Part shown: one piece after another, positions 9,605 through 17,166 of the stretch
Numbering within the stretch: position 1 is the first letter of the stretch
Layout: each line of letters opens with the position of its first letter
Assembly (NCBI RefSeq): GCF_020923495.1
Contig: NZ_CP064048.1
Coordinates: 1,017,501 to 1,081,500, forward strand
From: Brevibacillus sedimenti
GTDB lineage: Bacteria > Bacillota > Bacilli > Brevibacillales > Brevibacillaceae
Direction: 5' to 3'
DNA length: 64,000 bases
Notes under the pieces: model-generated
Database searches by the model: none
Told to the model about the DNA's origin: nothing
The model's input: only the letters and a program-made list of their open reading frames with translations
Program-made: the position numbers and the translations under genes

Positions 9605-9614
9605 TTGTTGACAA
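9605..9614. promoter_or_regulatory. TTGTTGACAA element upstream of the mtlA promoter, candidate MtlR site
   Basis: TTGTTGACAA occurs here, about 30 bases upstream of the mtlA -35, and again exactly at 9510-9519 in the leader. The similarity extends on the right (aaatttaat versus aaagttaat). An activator site upstream of -35 fits MtlR, but no footprint supports this. Confidence 0.35.
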
Positions 9615-9644
9615 AAGTTAATAGTCTGACTTGGCATTTTCTGG

Positions 9645-9673
9645 TTGACAACATGGGGTTACGCCTGTATATT
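9645..9673 (+). promoter_or_regulatory. Sigma-A promoter of glpQ
   Basis: TTGACA (9645-9650) and TATATT (9668-9673) are separated by exactly 17 bases. A perfect AAATATT-ttg-AATATTT palindrome lies at 9684-9700, at and after the expected start point, and could be an operator. The glpQ coding start follows at 9818. Confidence 0.75.
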
Positions 9674-9716
9674 TTAAATAACAAAATATTTTGAATATTT
9701 GTGGCGGAGATGACGG

Positions 9717-9773
9717 AGATTCACAATATTCCCTTGCGTGTCAAACGCTTGTTGGAGTATGTGAATCTTTTTT
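9717..9773 (+). terminator. Intrinsic terminator within the glpQ leader (attenuator)
   Basis: AGATTCACA (9717-9725) pairs with TGTGAATCT (9760-9768) and is followed by T residues to 9773; a small GCGT/ACGC hairpin sits in the loop. It lies between promoter and ribosome binding site, so glpQ can only be made on readthrough. In B. subtilis, glp leaders with such terminators are read through by GlpP with glycerol 3-phosphate; the same is inferred here. Confidence 0.75.
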
Positions 9774-9817
9774 ATGCTCCGCTGCCGGCAACACACACTG
9801 AAACAGGGGGAATGCGA

Positions 9818-10924
9818 ATGAAAAAGGTATTGTCGTCTCTCGTGCTGCTTCTTACGTTGAGCTGCGGACTGGGGTACACCAGCACCAGCCATGCCCAGGA
9901 ACAAAAGCTGGTGATCGCCCATCGCGGCGCCAGCGGCTATCTGCCGGAGCACACGCTGGAAGCGAAGGCGATGGCATATGCCATGGGGGCTGATTACATC
10001 GAACAGGACGTCGTCATGACAAAGGATGACAGGCTCGTCATCCTGCACGACCACTATCTGGACAGGGTGACCAACGTGGCTGAGGTCTATCCGGACAGAA
10101 AGCGGGCGGACGGACGGTATTACGTCATTGATTTTACGCTGGACGAAATCAAGCGTCTGCGTGTGACGGAAGGCTTCGACCTCAAAAACGGTGCACAGGT
10201 TCCCAATTACGAAGGGCGCTTTCCGATGTGGAAATCCTCGTTTCAGATCAGTACGCTGGAAGAAGAAATCGAGCTGATCCAGGGATTGAACAAGAGCACG
10301 GGCAGAAACGTCGGTATTTACCCGGAAATCAAAGCCCCGTGGTTCCACCGGCATGAAGGCAAGGACATCAGTCTCGCCGTGCTGAAGGTGCTGAAATCGT
10401 ACGGATACGACAGCCGCGACGACAAGGTCTACGTGCAGTGTTTTGACCCGAATGAAACCAAGCGCATTCACGACGAGCTCCTCCCCAAGCTGCAGATGGA
10501 CGTAAAGCTGGTGCAGTTGATGGCCGTGAACGACTGGAACGAAACGATGGTTTATCAAAACGGCAAGGCCGTCCCTTATGATTACGACTGGATGTTTCAA
10601 CCAGGGGCAATGAAGAAGATCGCCGAGTACGCGGACGGCGTCGGGCCGTGGTGGCCGATGGTCATCCGGGAAGATTCAACGAGGGATCGCCTGAACATCA
10701 CCAATCTGGTCAAAGAAGCCCACGCCGCCGGACTGGAGGTGCATCCCTACACGTTCCGCCTGGACGACGGGCAAATCCCCGCCTTTGCGGCCAGCTTTGA
10801 AGAACTGCTCGACCTGTTCTACTTTACTGCCGATGTCGACGGCGTCTTTACCGACTTCCCTGACCGGGCCGTCCAGTTTTTACGCAGGGCTGAATTCCGG
10901 GCAAACGGGTACAGCCAAAACTGA
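9818..10924 (+). CDS. glpQ: Glycerophosphodiester phosphodiesterase, exported
   Basis: The enzyme hydrolyses glycerophosphodiesters to glycerol 3-phosphate and an alcohol outside the cytoplasm. The 368-residue product has a signal peptide (MKKVLSSLVLLLTLSCG, cleavage probably after SHA). The catalytic GDPD motif follows directly as IAHRGASGYLPEHTLEA, with metal-binding residues in YIEQDVVMTKD and LHDHYLDR; YPEIKAP and VFTDFPD complete the family pattern. ATG at 9818 is chosen because AGGGGG lies 7 bases upstream. It has its own promoter and a leader terminator, which suggest induction by glycerol 3-phosphate. A Cys occurs in the hydrophobic segment, but the lipobox is poor. Confidence 0.95.
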   Translation: MKKVLSSLVLLLTLSCGLGYTSTSHAQEQKLVIAHRGASGYLPEHTLEAKAMAYAMGADYIEQDVVMTKDDRLVILHDHYLDRVTNVAEVYPDRKRADGRYYVIDFTLDEIKRLRVTEGFDLKNGAQVPNYEGRFPMWKSSFQISTLEEEIELIQGLNKSTGRNVGIYPEIKAPWFHRHEGKDISLAVLKVLKSYGYDSRDDKVYVQCFDPNETKRIHDELLPKLQMDVKLVQLMAVNDWNETMVYQNGKAVPYDYDWMFQPGAMKKIAEYADGVGPWWPMVIREDSTRDRLNITNLVKEAHAAGLEVHPYTFRLDDGQIPAFAASFEELLDLFYFTADVDGVFTDFPDRAVQFLRRAEFRANGYSQN

Positions 10925-11007
10925 CCAGGCCCGGCGAAATGCGGGGAGCGTTGCGATTCCCGTGGCGCTTCCCCCTGACCGCCCGTATCGGAAAAATCGG
11001 GCAACGA

Positions 11008-11037
11008 TTGAACCGCACACTCAAGCAATGATATAAT
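11008..11037 (+). promoter_or_regulatory. Sigma-A promoter of the erm-rlmA operon
   Basis: TTGAAC (11008-11013), an 18-base spacer and a perfect TATAAT (11032-11037). Transcription would start near 11044 and give a leader of about 190 bases before the methyltransferase gene. Confidence 0.75.
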
Positions 11038-11085
11038 TCAAATTGTCCTGGCGGCTGATAAAACCAAGATGGAGGACACTCATAC

Positions 11086-11127
11086 ATGTTGCGTTACACA
11101 GGCATCTATTTCATTCGGATTCGGTAA
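11086..11127 (+). CDS. Erm leader peptide MLRYTGIYFIRIR
   Basis: A 13-codon ORF starts with ATG nine bases after GGAGGA (11071-11076), at the very start of the erm leader transcript. The peptide ends Arg-Ile-Arg before TAA. Arg/Lys-X-Arg/Lys motifs are the known macrolide-dependent stalling signals of leaders such as ErmDL. The coding bases 11110-11117 (TTCATTCG) can pair with 11213-11220, right before the methyltransferase ribosome binding site, so a stalled ribosome would change the fold. Its role as a drug-sensing leader is inferred from position, motif and RNA structure. Confidence 0.7.
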   Translation: MLRYTGIYFIRIR

Positions 11128-11130
11128 TGG

Positions 11131-11227
11131 AAGGTACAGAACATGTAGGCTCGGCCAACATTTGACAATGGGTCGGGTTTATTTGTGCTGTACCTTTATT
11201 CATTCCCGATTACGAATGAATGAGGTG
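11131..11227 (+). promoter_or_regulatory. Attenuator stem-loops before the erm-type gene
   Basis: AAGGTACAG (11131-11139) pairs perfectly with CTGTACCTT (11188-11196), enclosing CTCGGCC (11150-11156) with GGTCGGG (11171-11177, two wobbles). ATTCATTC (11198-11205) then pairs with GAATGAAT (11214-11221), abutting the GAGGTG ribosome binding site (11222-11227). GAATGAA can instead pair with the leader-peptide coding region, so the stems compete as in translational attenuators of inducible erm genes. Confidence 0.7.
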
Positions 11228-11232
11228 CTTTT

Positions 11233-12111
11233 TTGTGTCCAAAAACAGCCGAATATCGCAAAAAAAACGGGAGCCGAGGAACGCAAGGGACAGGCAAATA
11301 CGGTCCCAACAGTTCCGGCCAACATTTGATTTGCAGCAAACGACTGGTTCGCCGCATGATCCAGCTCGCTGAAACCAAGCCGCACTCCCTTGTGCTGGAC
11401 ATTGGCGCCGGAACCGGTGCCATTACGATGCCGCTGGCACAGGAAGGGTTGCGGGTACTGGCAATTGAGAACGACCCGGCATTCGCAGAAAAGCTGCGGA
11501 AGAAATGCGGTGAAGCCGACCATATACGGATCATTGAAAACGATGTGCTGAAGTGTACGCTGCCCAGGGAGCCGTTCGTGGTGGTTTCCAACATCCCCTT
11601 TTCCATTACGACTCCCATTCTCGGAAAACTGATGGATCAGCCGGCAATGCCGTTCCAACGTGCCGTGCCGATCGTCGAATACGGGGCGGCTCGCCGGTTT
11701 ACGGCTGATCCGATCACCAACCCGCGGATTCTGGGTTGGCGCATGTGGTTTGATATCACCTTCGTGCAAACCGTTTCTTCCGTTCATTTTTCACCTCCGC
11801 CTCGGGTGAATGCGGCCATTTTGCTGATCAGCAGAAAAAGCAGGCCGCCTGTGGCGATCGGGGAACATCGCCGCTTTATGGGGCTGGCCCTGCATGCCCT
11901 GCGCTCTCCGTACATGCCCGTGCGCGAGGCCTTGAGCGGCATATTCACGGTTCCCCAAATCACGCGTTTGACGAGAAATCTGGGAATCGATCGGAACGAG
12001 CCGATCTGCTCGTTGAATGAAACGCAGTGGGCCCTCACGTATGATGCCATGCGACATTATGTGGACCCGCACCGCTGGCCGAGGGTGCCTAAAGCGGGGT
12101 GGACCACATGA
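11233..12111 (+). CDS. erm: Erm-family 23S rRNA (adenine-N6) methyltransferase
   Basis: Members of this family methylate A2058 of 23S rRNA and give macrolide-lincosamide-streptogramin B resistance. The 292-residue product has the N-terminal SGQHL motif, the SAM site LVLDIGAGTGAITMPL, the acidic IENDPAF turn and the catalytic SNIPFSITTPI. GWRMWFDITFV, HFSPPPRVNAA and the C-terminal NETQWALTY resemble the ErmD/ErmK branch of Bacillus rather than housekeeping KsgA (inference from remembered family sequence). TTG at 11233 lies five bases after GAGGTG; a GTG at 11235 is out of frame. The stop overlaps the next ATG in ATGA. Confidence 0.88.
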   Translation: MCPKTAEYRKKNGSRGTQGTGKYGPNSSGQHLICSKRLVRRMIQLAETKPHSLVLDIGAGTGAITMPLAQEGLRVLAIENDPAFAEKLRKKCGEADHIRIIENDVLKCTLPREPFVVVSNIPFSITTPILGKLMDQPAMPFQRAVPIVEYGAARRFTADPITNPRILGWRMWFDITFVQTVSSVHFSPPPRVNAAILLISRKSRPPVAIGEHRRFMGLALHALRSPYMPVREALSGIFTVPQITRLTRNLGIDRNEPICSLNETQWALTYDAMRHYVDPHRWPRVPKAGWTT

Positions 12112-12986
12112 AAAAAATCGAGCGGGCCGCCCGCCTCTTTCGGCAGCACAGTGAGATGTTCAGGTGTCCCCTGTGCAGCGCCGGCATGAATATGAACGAG
12201 TCCAACAGTTTGATCTGTACGAACCGTCACTGCTTTGACCTCTCCAAACACGGATATATTCACTTGCTGTCACGAACGGCAAGACCGTCGAAATACGGCA
12301 AAGCAGTGTTCGAATCCAGACAGGCGATGTGCCGAAACGGTTTCTTTGACGAAGTAATCGAGCAGATCCGGGACATCGTCAGCCGTGAAACCAAAGACAC
12401 CCGCACCCTCCGCATACTGGAGGTCGGGTGCGGGGAAGGCTCTCACCTGGCTGGTTTGACAACAAGCCTGGGTATGACGGCGGAACGAGCGATCGTGGGG
12501 GTCGGCATGGATCTTTCCAAAGACGGGATACATCTCGCTGCGAAGGAGTATCCCGGCCTGATCTGGTGCGTGGCCGATCTGGCGCGTAGTCCCTTCGCGG
12601 ACAAGCAGTTCGACGTCATCCTGAACATCCTCTCCCCGTCCAACTATACGGAATTTACCCGGATGCTTCGCGATGACGGTCTCCTGATCAAGGTGGTTCC
12701 CGGCCCCGACTACCTCCAGGAATTGCGAGCGCTGTTCTACGAGCAGACAGACCGGCATGCCTATTCCAACGACCATGTGGTCAGCCATTTCCGGTCGCAC
12801 TTCCCCCTGGTTCAGACCTTTCACATTCGCTGCGGCAAACGGCTGGATCAAACAAGCCTGACGCACCTGATTCACATGACGCCCCTCTCCTGGGGCACGG
12901 CGGAAGAAAATCTGGAAAAGGCGCTTCATGCAGGCATTTCCTATGTGACCGTCGATATCGCGGTGCTGGTGGGTAAAAAACAATAA
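12108..12986 (+). CDS. rlmA: RlmA-family 23S rRNA (guanine-N1) methyltransferase
   Basis: RlmA proteins methylate N1 of G745 (Gram-negative type) or G748 (Gram-positive type, including the tylosin resistance protein TlrB). This 292-residue protein has the N-terminal zinc site with Cys20, Cys23, Cys37 and His41 (FRCPLC then CTNRH), the block FDLSKHGYIHLLS, the SAM motif ILEVGCGEGSHLAG, NILSPSNYTEF and the C-terminal HMTPLSW. The Gram-positive position and NILSP favour the G748 type, but this is not decided. ATG at 12108 overlaps the erm stop, so both enzymes are made together under the same leader. A strong terminator follows. Confidence 0.88.
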   Translation: MKKIERAARLFRQHSEMFRCPLCSAGMNMNESNSLICTNRHCFDLSKHGYIHLLSRTARPSKYGKAVFESRQAMCRNGFFDEVIEQIRDIVSRETKDTRTLRILEVGCGEGSHLAGLTTSLGMTAERAIVGVGMDLSKDGIHLAAKEYPGLIWCVADLARSPFADKQFDVILNILSPSNYTEFTRMLRDDGLLIKVVPGPDYLQELRALFYEQTDRHAYSNDHVVSHFRSHFPLVQTFHIRCGKRLDQTSLTHLIHMTPLSWGTAEENLEKALHAGISYVTVDIAVLVGKKQ

Positions 12987-13007
12987 CCCTAGGCATGTGA
13001 TAAAGAA

Positions 13008-13043
13008 ACGGCCCGGATGGCACGATCATCCGGGCCGTTTTTT
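13008..13043 (+). terminator. Terminator of the erm-rlmA operon
   Basis: Perfect GC-rich stem of 11-12 bp (13008-13019 with 13027-13038), 7-nt loop, then T residues. Confidence 0.92.
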
Positions 13044-13048
13044 CATAC

Positions 13049-13089
13049 AAAAGAGGGCATGTTCCTCGCGATGGAACATGCCCTCTTTT
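13049..13089 (-). terminator. Bidirectional terminator after the solute-binding protein gene
   Basis: Sixteen-bp stem (13049-13064 with 13074-13089) with A residues on the left arm and T residues on the right, so it can work in either direction. It ends the minus-strand gene that stops at 13119. Confidence 0.85.
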
Positions 13090-13118
13090 CTTCGTGTCAT
13101 GGTAATGGGAGCCGGGTG

Positions 13119-13985
13119 CTACTCGACCCATTTTTTGTACAGCTCGTCAAATTTGCCCTGCAGCTTCATTTCGTCGAGCCATACGTCCAGGTAGCTGGCG
13201 AAGATGAAGTCGCCGCGCCGGATCATATAAGCTTTTTCGCTTTTGGTGAACGGATCGTTCACGCGGGCGGCGTACAGACGCGCATCGTTTTTCGCGTACA
13301 CAATCGCTTCAAAGGTGTCGGTGATCATGACGTCGTAGGTGCCGTTGGCCACCAGACCCGGGATGTCGAGGTTGTTTTGCACCACGGTTACATTTGCATT
13401 CGGCAGATATTCACGCACGAAACTTTCGTTGGTTCCACCCGGGTTGACGCCGATGCGGATGTTCGGTTTGTTGATGTCCTCGATGGTTTTGTACTTGTCC
13501 TTGTCTTCCGCGCGGATGAGCGGCACTTTGCCGAACTGCACGTACCCCTCGCTCAAGTGGGCAGTTTTCTGTCTGTCGGTGTTGCGGGTCACGCCGCCCA
13601 CGGCAATGTCAAACTTGTCGGCGAGCAGATCGTTCATCAGTGTCGGCCAGGAAGTTTGCACAAAGCGGGCTTCCACGCCCAGGCTTTTGCTAACTCTTTC
13701 ATCGCGTCGATGTCGTACCCTTCGTATTGGCCTGTTTTCGGGTTGAGATATGTAAACGGCTTGTAATCTCCGGTGGTTCCGATGCGGATGTACCCTCTCG
13801 CGATGATTTCATCCAGCCGGGATTCGAATTTTTTCTTGGCTTCCTGCTTTGCGGCGCTATCCGCGACGGTCGCCGCTTGGTTGGGCCTGTTGGGCACCTG
13901 CGGCGGTCACATAAGCGGCCAAGCCCGTTCCCGCCAGGGAAACCGCCACTGTTCCTGCAATCAGCATGCTTTTCCATTTTTTCAT
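13119..13985 (-). pseudogene. Periplasmic-type amino acid/cyclohexadienyl dehydratase-like solute-binding protein, two frameshifts
   Basis: Reading from ATG at 13985 gives a signal peptide (MKKWKSMLIAGTVAVSLAGT), then a frame change near 13883-13895, then a type-3 solute-binding domain (YIRIGTTGDYKPFTY), then a second change at 13685-13688, then the remaining lobe to 13119. One extra base in a CCC run and one missing base in an AAAA run explain both and restore the original frame; the repaired protein has about 288 residues. KPNIRIGVNPGGTNESF and DVMITDTFEA resemble the PheC/polar amino-acid binding group. No permease or ATPase lies nearby. As written the gene is broken; sequencing error in homopolymers is a live alternative. 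Confidence 0.8.
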
Positions 13986-14173
13986 TGTCGTTCTCCTCCC
14001 TTGTAGCCGTTTTGTCAGTTTCTCTTGTCGATCTTGCTTTGCGGGCTGTCAAGCAGGGGCTCTCCCCTCCCTACATGTTTTGTTACTTTTTTCCGTGTTA
14101 AAATATGCGAAAAGATTAACACAAATTGAAAAATGAAGGCCAGCCTCCCCGCCGACGCGGAAGGTTGGGACCA

Positions 14174-14206
14174 TTTCGTAAGAATTTTGTAAGGATTTCC
14201 CAAGGT
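14174..14206 (+). repeat. Tandem 11-bp repeats upstream of a response regulator gene
   Basis: TTTCGTAAGAA (14174-14184) and TTTTGTAAGGA (14185-14195) are adjacent 11-mers differing at three positions, followed by a weaker third unit to 14206. One-helical-turn spacing is typical of OmpR-family regulator sites, so this is a candidate autoregulatory site about 75 bases before the coding start. Confidence 0.45.
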
Positions 14207-14278
14207 GATTTGTAAAACATTCTCGGTAAGATAGAAGTGGCTCAGGTACACGACACATTTAACCAAGCAAGACGGGTG

Positions 14279-14977
14279 ATGATCATGCCAACGTACAATG
14301 TCCTGGTCGTGGACGACGAAGCGGAAATCCGGGACGCAATCGAAATCTATCTGAAAAACGAAGACATCCGTGTGCTGAAAGCAGGAAACGGGCAGGAGGC
14401 CCTGGCGGTTTTGGAGCAGGAAGAGGTTCATCTGATCATCCTGGACATCATGATGCCGGAGATGGACGGGATCAAAACGACGTTTGCCATTCGGGAGAGC
14501 AAAAACATCCCGATCATCATGCTGTCGGCCAAATCGGAAGACACCGACAAGATTCTGGGGCTGACCGTCGGTGCCGACGATTACGTGACCAAACCGTTCA
14601 ATCCGCTGGAGCTTGTCGCCCGGGTGAAATCGCAGTTGAGGCGTTACACCCAACTGGGCAACTACATCGCCAGTGAAGATGAAATCCGGGTGCGGGGACT
14701 CGTCTTGAACAAGCGGGAAAAAACCGTGTACGTGGACGGCGAGGAAACAAGGCTTACCCCTACGGAATACAAGATTTTGGAGCTATTGATGGAGAATCGG
14801 GGCAGGGTCTTTTCGATCGAAGAGATTTACGAAAAAGTGTGGAAGGAGCCGTGCCTGAACGCGGATAACACGGTAGCCGTGCACGTGAGAAGAATTCGCG
14901 AAAAAATCGAGATCAATCCGAAAGAACCTCAATATCTCAAGGTGGTGTGGGGCATTGGCTACAAGATTGAAAAATAA
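14279..14977 (+). CDS. OmpR-family response regulator
   Basis: A two-domain regulator of 232 residues. The receiver domain has the acidic pair VVDDEAEIRD, the phosphoacceptor Asp56 in ILDIMMPEMDG, Ser in IIMLSAKSED and Lys in DDYVTKPF. The C-terminal winged-helix DNA-binding domain contains LTPTEYKILELLMENRG and VAVHVRRIREKIE. ATG at 14279 or 14285 can start it; the purine-rich GACGGGTG upstream is modest. The downstream histidine kinase overlaps by 23 bases and is surely its partner. The receiver and wing resemble VanR-type regulators, but no target genes are apparent here; tandem repeats upstream suggest autoregulation. Confidence 0.92.
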   Translation: MIMPTYNVLVVDDEAEIRDAIEIYLKNEDIRVLKAGNGQEALAVLEQEEVHLIILDIMMPEMDGIKTTFAIRESKNIPIIMLSAKSEDTDKILGLTVGADDYVTKPFNPLELVARVKSQLRRYTQLGNYIASEDEIRVRGLVLNKREKTVYVDGEETRLTPTEYKILELLMENRGRVFSIEEIYEKVWKEPCLNADNTVAVHVRRIREKIEINPKEPQYLKVVWGIGYKIEK

Positions 14978-17135
14978 ATACGGGCCGGTCATCGCGCTGG
15001 TCCTGCTTGTCCACCTGTCGGCTCTGGCCTTGCTGGCGACCGCAGATGTGATTCGGCACCGCGAATACCTGGACAAGGATTACTACTTTCGCAGCCCGTC
15101 TTTTCACCAGGAACTGGCGGAGGTCGTTCACCTGGCCATCATGGTTCATTTCAAGGAGAAGAATGATCCCTATCTGATCGAAACGGAAGAGGCGGGCACC
15201 AAAACGCCGGAGCAAATCCGCGAGACGTTTGCGGCCGATCTCCGGGAGAAAGAAGCGGAAATTGCAGGACGATATGCAGCCGACATCATGGAGGCAGAGC
15301 GCAGCGGCAATCACGCCGAAGCCGGCAGACTCGCGCAGGCGCGCGATCAGGAACTGGCCCGAGTGAAGCAGGAACTTCAACAGCAGATGGATGAGCAGAT
15401 CAAGTCATGGGAAGCGGCCCGGGATCGAGCATATGAACAGGCGAAAAACGCGTTGGCCGCACAAGGCGACACGATCAAATACTACATCAAGGATCGGAAT
15501 ACGGGCAAAGTCTACACCAACCATTCCTCCGACCTCAACATCATCCGGGACCTGCAAAAAAAGGCGGCTTACTCGATTCATTTCCCGCTGGCTTCGCCGA
15601 AAAATTGGTCGATACAGCAGGCGAATGAATTCTTTCTCACCAACAATCTCGAAGGGTATTTCATTATCCCCCAGGCAGCCGCGGGGTACTCACGTTTTCA
15701 AGACGATTACACCTATGCGCTCGGCATACGGGAGCGACTGCTGAACGAATGTATCCTGTTGGTCGTAAGTGTTATCGCGGCAGTTGGACTCTTCGTTTAT
15801 CTGCGGAAGCGCAGTCCGTGGGATTTCCCGCTTGTCGACAGATGCGCCTCCTTGTTGCGGCGGGTTCCCCTCGATGCAAGAGTTGCGACAGTTCTCACGG
15901 TCGGGCTGGTCACACTGAGCTGGGTCAGGGACGAATCGTTCTTCTATTTTCCCATCGGCCTGAAACATGTGACAACGCTTTCCTTTACGGCGGCATGCAT
16001 CGCCTATCTGGGGATCAACGCAAGCGAGGCATGGCGTTTAATCAACGACCACACGCTCATTCGGCAGCAGTGGGAGTCCAGCTTGTATCGCAAATTCCGC
16101 ACGCTACTGGCTGGGAGCTTCGCCAATCGATCCGTATTTTTCAAGGCCAGCCTCATCTTTGTGCTGACGATCGGCCTGGGGACGGGCATGGGTTTTGTTC
16201 TGACAAGCCTTTATTATGGATCGAAGCGGCTGTTTTTGATGGGGGCAAGCTGTACGCTGCTGTGCCTTCTATTCGTGCTGCCGTACATCCTCAGCCGGGT
16301 CGCCCTGCTGAACAACATTCTCCGGGGAGCGGACGAAATGGCCGCCGGCAATCTGGATTCTCTCATCGCAGAGCGCGGCAAAGGGAATCTCGCCCATCTG
16401 GCCCGCTGCCTGAACAACATCAAGCTGGGACTGCGCCACGCCCTGGAAAGTCAGATGAAGAGCGAGCGCCTCAAAACGGAGCTGATCAGCAACGTTTCGC
16501 ACGATTTGAAAACGCCGCTCACTTCCATCATCAACTACGTGAATCTGCTGAAACGCCCCGATCTGTCGCCGGAAGAGGTCAGCAGCTACATCGATGTGCT
16601 GGAACGCAAAACCCACAGGCTGAAGGTGCTGATCGACGACCTCTTTGAAGCATCCAAAATGGCAAGCGGGTCCGTCGAGCTGCATATGGAGCGCGTCAAT
16701 GTGGCCGCCCTGCTCAATCAGGCCCTGGCGGAGTTTAACGATGCCATTACCGAATCCTCGTTGACATTCCGGGTCCAGACGGAAAAGCCGCACATCCACG
16801 CGCTGGCCGACGGGAAAAAAACCTGGCGAGTCTTTGAAAATCTCATCACCAACGTCCTGAAGTACGCGCTGCCCCACACCAGGGTCTACATTTCGCTGAC
16901 CGAACAGGAGAACAGCGTCGTGCTGACGATGAAAAACATTTCCGCCTACGAGATTGATTTTGACCCGGACGAACTGTTTGAACGCTTCAAACGAGGCGAC
17001 CAATCGCGCCACACGGAGGGCTCCGGTCTGGGACTGGCCATCGCCAAAAGCATCATGGAACTGCAGGGAGGGCGGCTGGCCATCGAGCTGGACGGCGATC
17101 TGTTCAAAGTGATCGTCGAGTTTCAAAAGGCGTAA
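14955..17135 (+). CDS. Membrane sensor histidine kinase
   Basis: A 726-residue sensor. One membrane segment at about residues 10-30 precedes a long extracytoplasmic region (about 40-255) with a charged, Glu/Ala/Gln-rich predicted coiled coil near 75-160. Several further membrane segments follow between about 260 and 455. The cytoplasmic part has a HAMP-like stretch, the phosphoacceptor His516 in NVSHDLKTPLTSIINY, the N box in FENLITNVLKYALP and the G box RHTEGSGLGLAIAKS. The start is TTG at 14955 inside the regulator gene, with GGTGGTGTGG before it. The multi-pass insert after the sensor region is unusual for VanS-like kinases. Signal unknown. Confidence 0.9.
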   Translation: MATRLKNKYGPVIALVLLVHLSALALLATADVIRHREYLDKDYYFRSPSFHQELAEVVHLAIMVHFKEKNDPYLIETEEAGTKTPEQIRETFAADLREKEAEIAGRYAADIMEAERSGNHAEAGRLAQARDQELARVKQELQQQMDEQIKSWEAARDRAYEQAKNALAAQGDTIKYYIKDRNTGKVYTNHSSDLNIIRDLQKKAAYSIHFPLASPKNWSIQQANEFFLTNNLEGYFIIPQAAAGYSRFQDDYTYALGIRERLLNECILLVVSVIAAVGLFVYLRKRSPWDFPLVDRCASLLRRVPLDARVATVLTVGLVTLSWVRDESFFYFPIGLKHVTTLSFTAACIAYLGINASEAWRLINDHTLIRQQWESSLYRKFRTLLAGSFANRSVFFKASLIFVLTIGLGTGMGFVLTSLYYGSKRLFLMGASCTLLCLLFVLPYILSRVALLNNILRGADEMAAGNLDSLIAERGKGNLAHLARCLNNIKLGLRHALESQMKSERLKTELISNVSHDLKTPLTSIINYVNLLKRPDLSPEEVSSYIDVLERKTHRLKVLIDDLFEASKMASGSVELHMERVNVAALLNQALAEFNDAITESSLTFRVQTEKPHIHALADGKKTWRVFENLITNVLKYALPHTRVYISLTEQENSVVLTMKNISAYEIDFDPDELFERFKRGDQSRHTEGSGLGLAIAKSIMELQGGRLAIELDGDLFKVIVEFQKA

Positions 17136-17140
17136 CGAAG

Positions 17141-17161
17141 GGGGCACCTGGAATGCCCCCT
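17141..17161 (+). terminator. Weak terminator-like hairpin between the kinase gene and fumC
   Basis: GGGGGC (17141-17146) pairs with GCCCCC (17156-17161) just after the kinase stop. The U tract is poor on both strands, so efficiency is doubtful; it sits between convergent genes. Confidence 0.4.
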
Positions 17162-17166
17162 GCTTG

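Noticed and set aside
9479-9637. N-terminal extension of mtlA
   Set aside because: It would run through the mtlA promoter and cre-like site; ATG at 9478 has a strong ribosome binding site.
11127-11165. Second short ORF in the erm leader starting in TAATG (MEGTEHVGSANI)
   Set aside because: It overlaps the leader stop, but has no separate ribosome binding site and no stall motif; could be translated by reinitiation, but nothing supports a role.
11233-12111. Housekeeping KsgA (RsmA) as identity of the Erm-type enzyme
   Set aside because: The regulated leader, SGQHL and SNIPFSITTPI motifs and the WRMWFDI block fit ErmD-like proteins better; KsgA genes are not normally attenuated.
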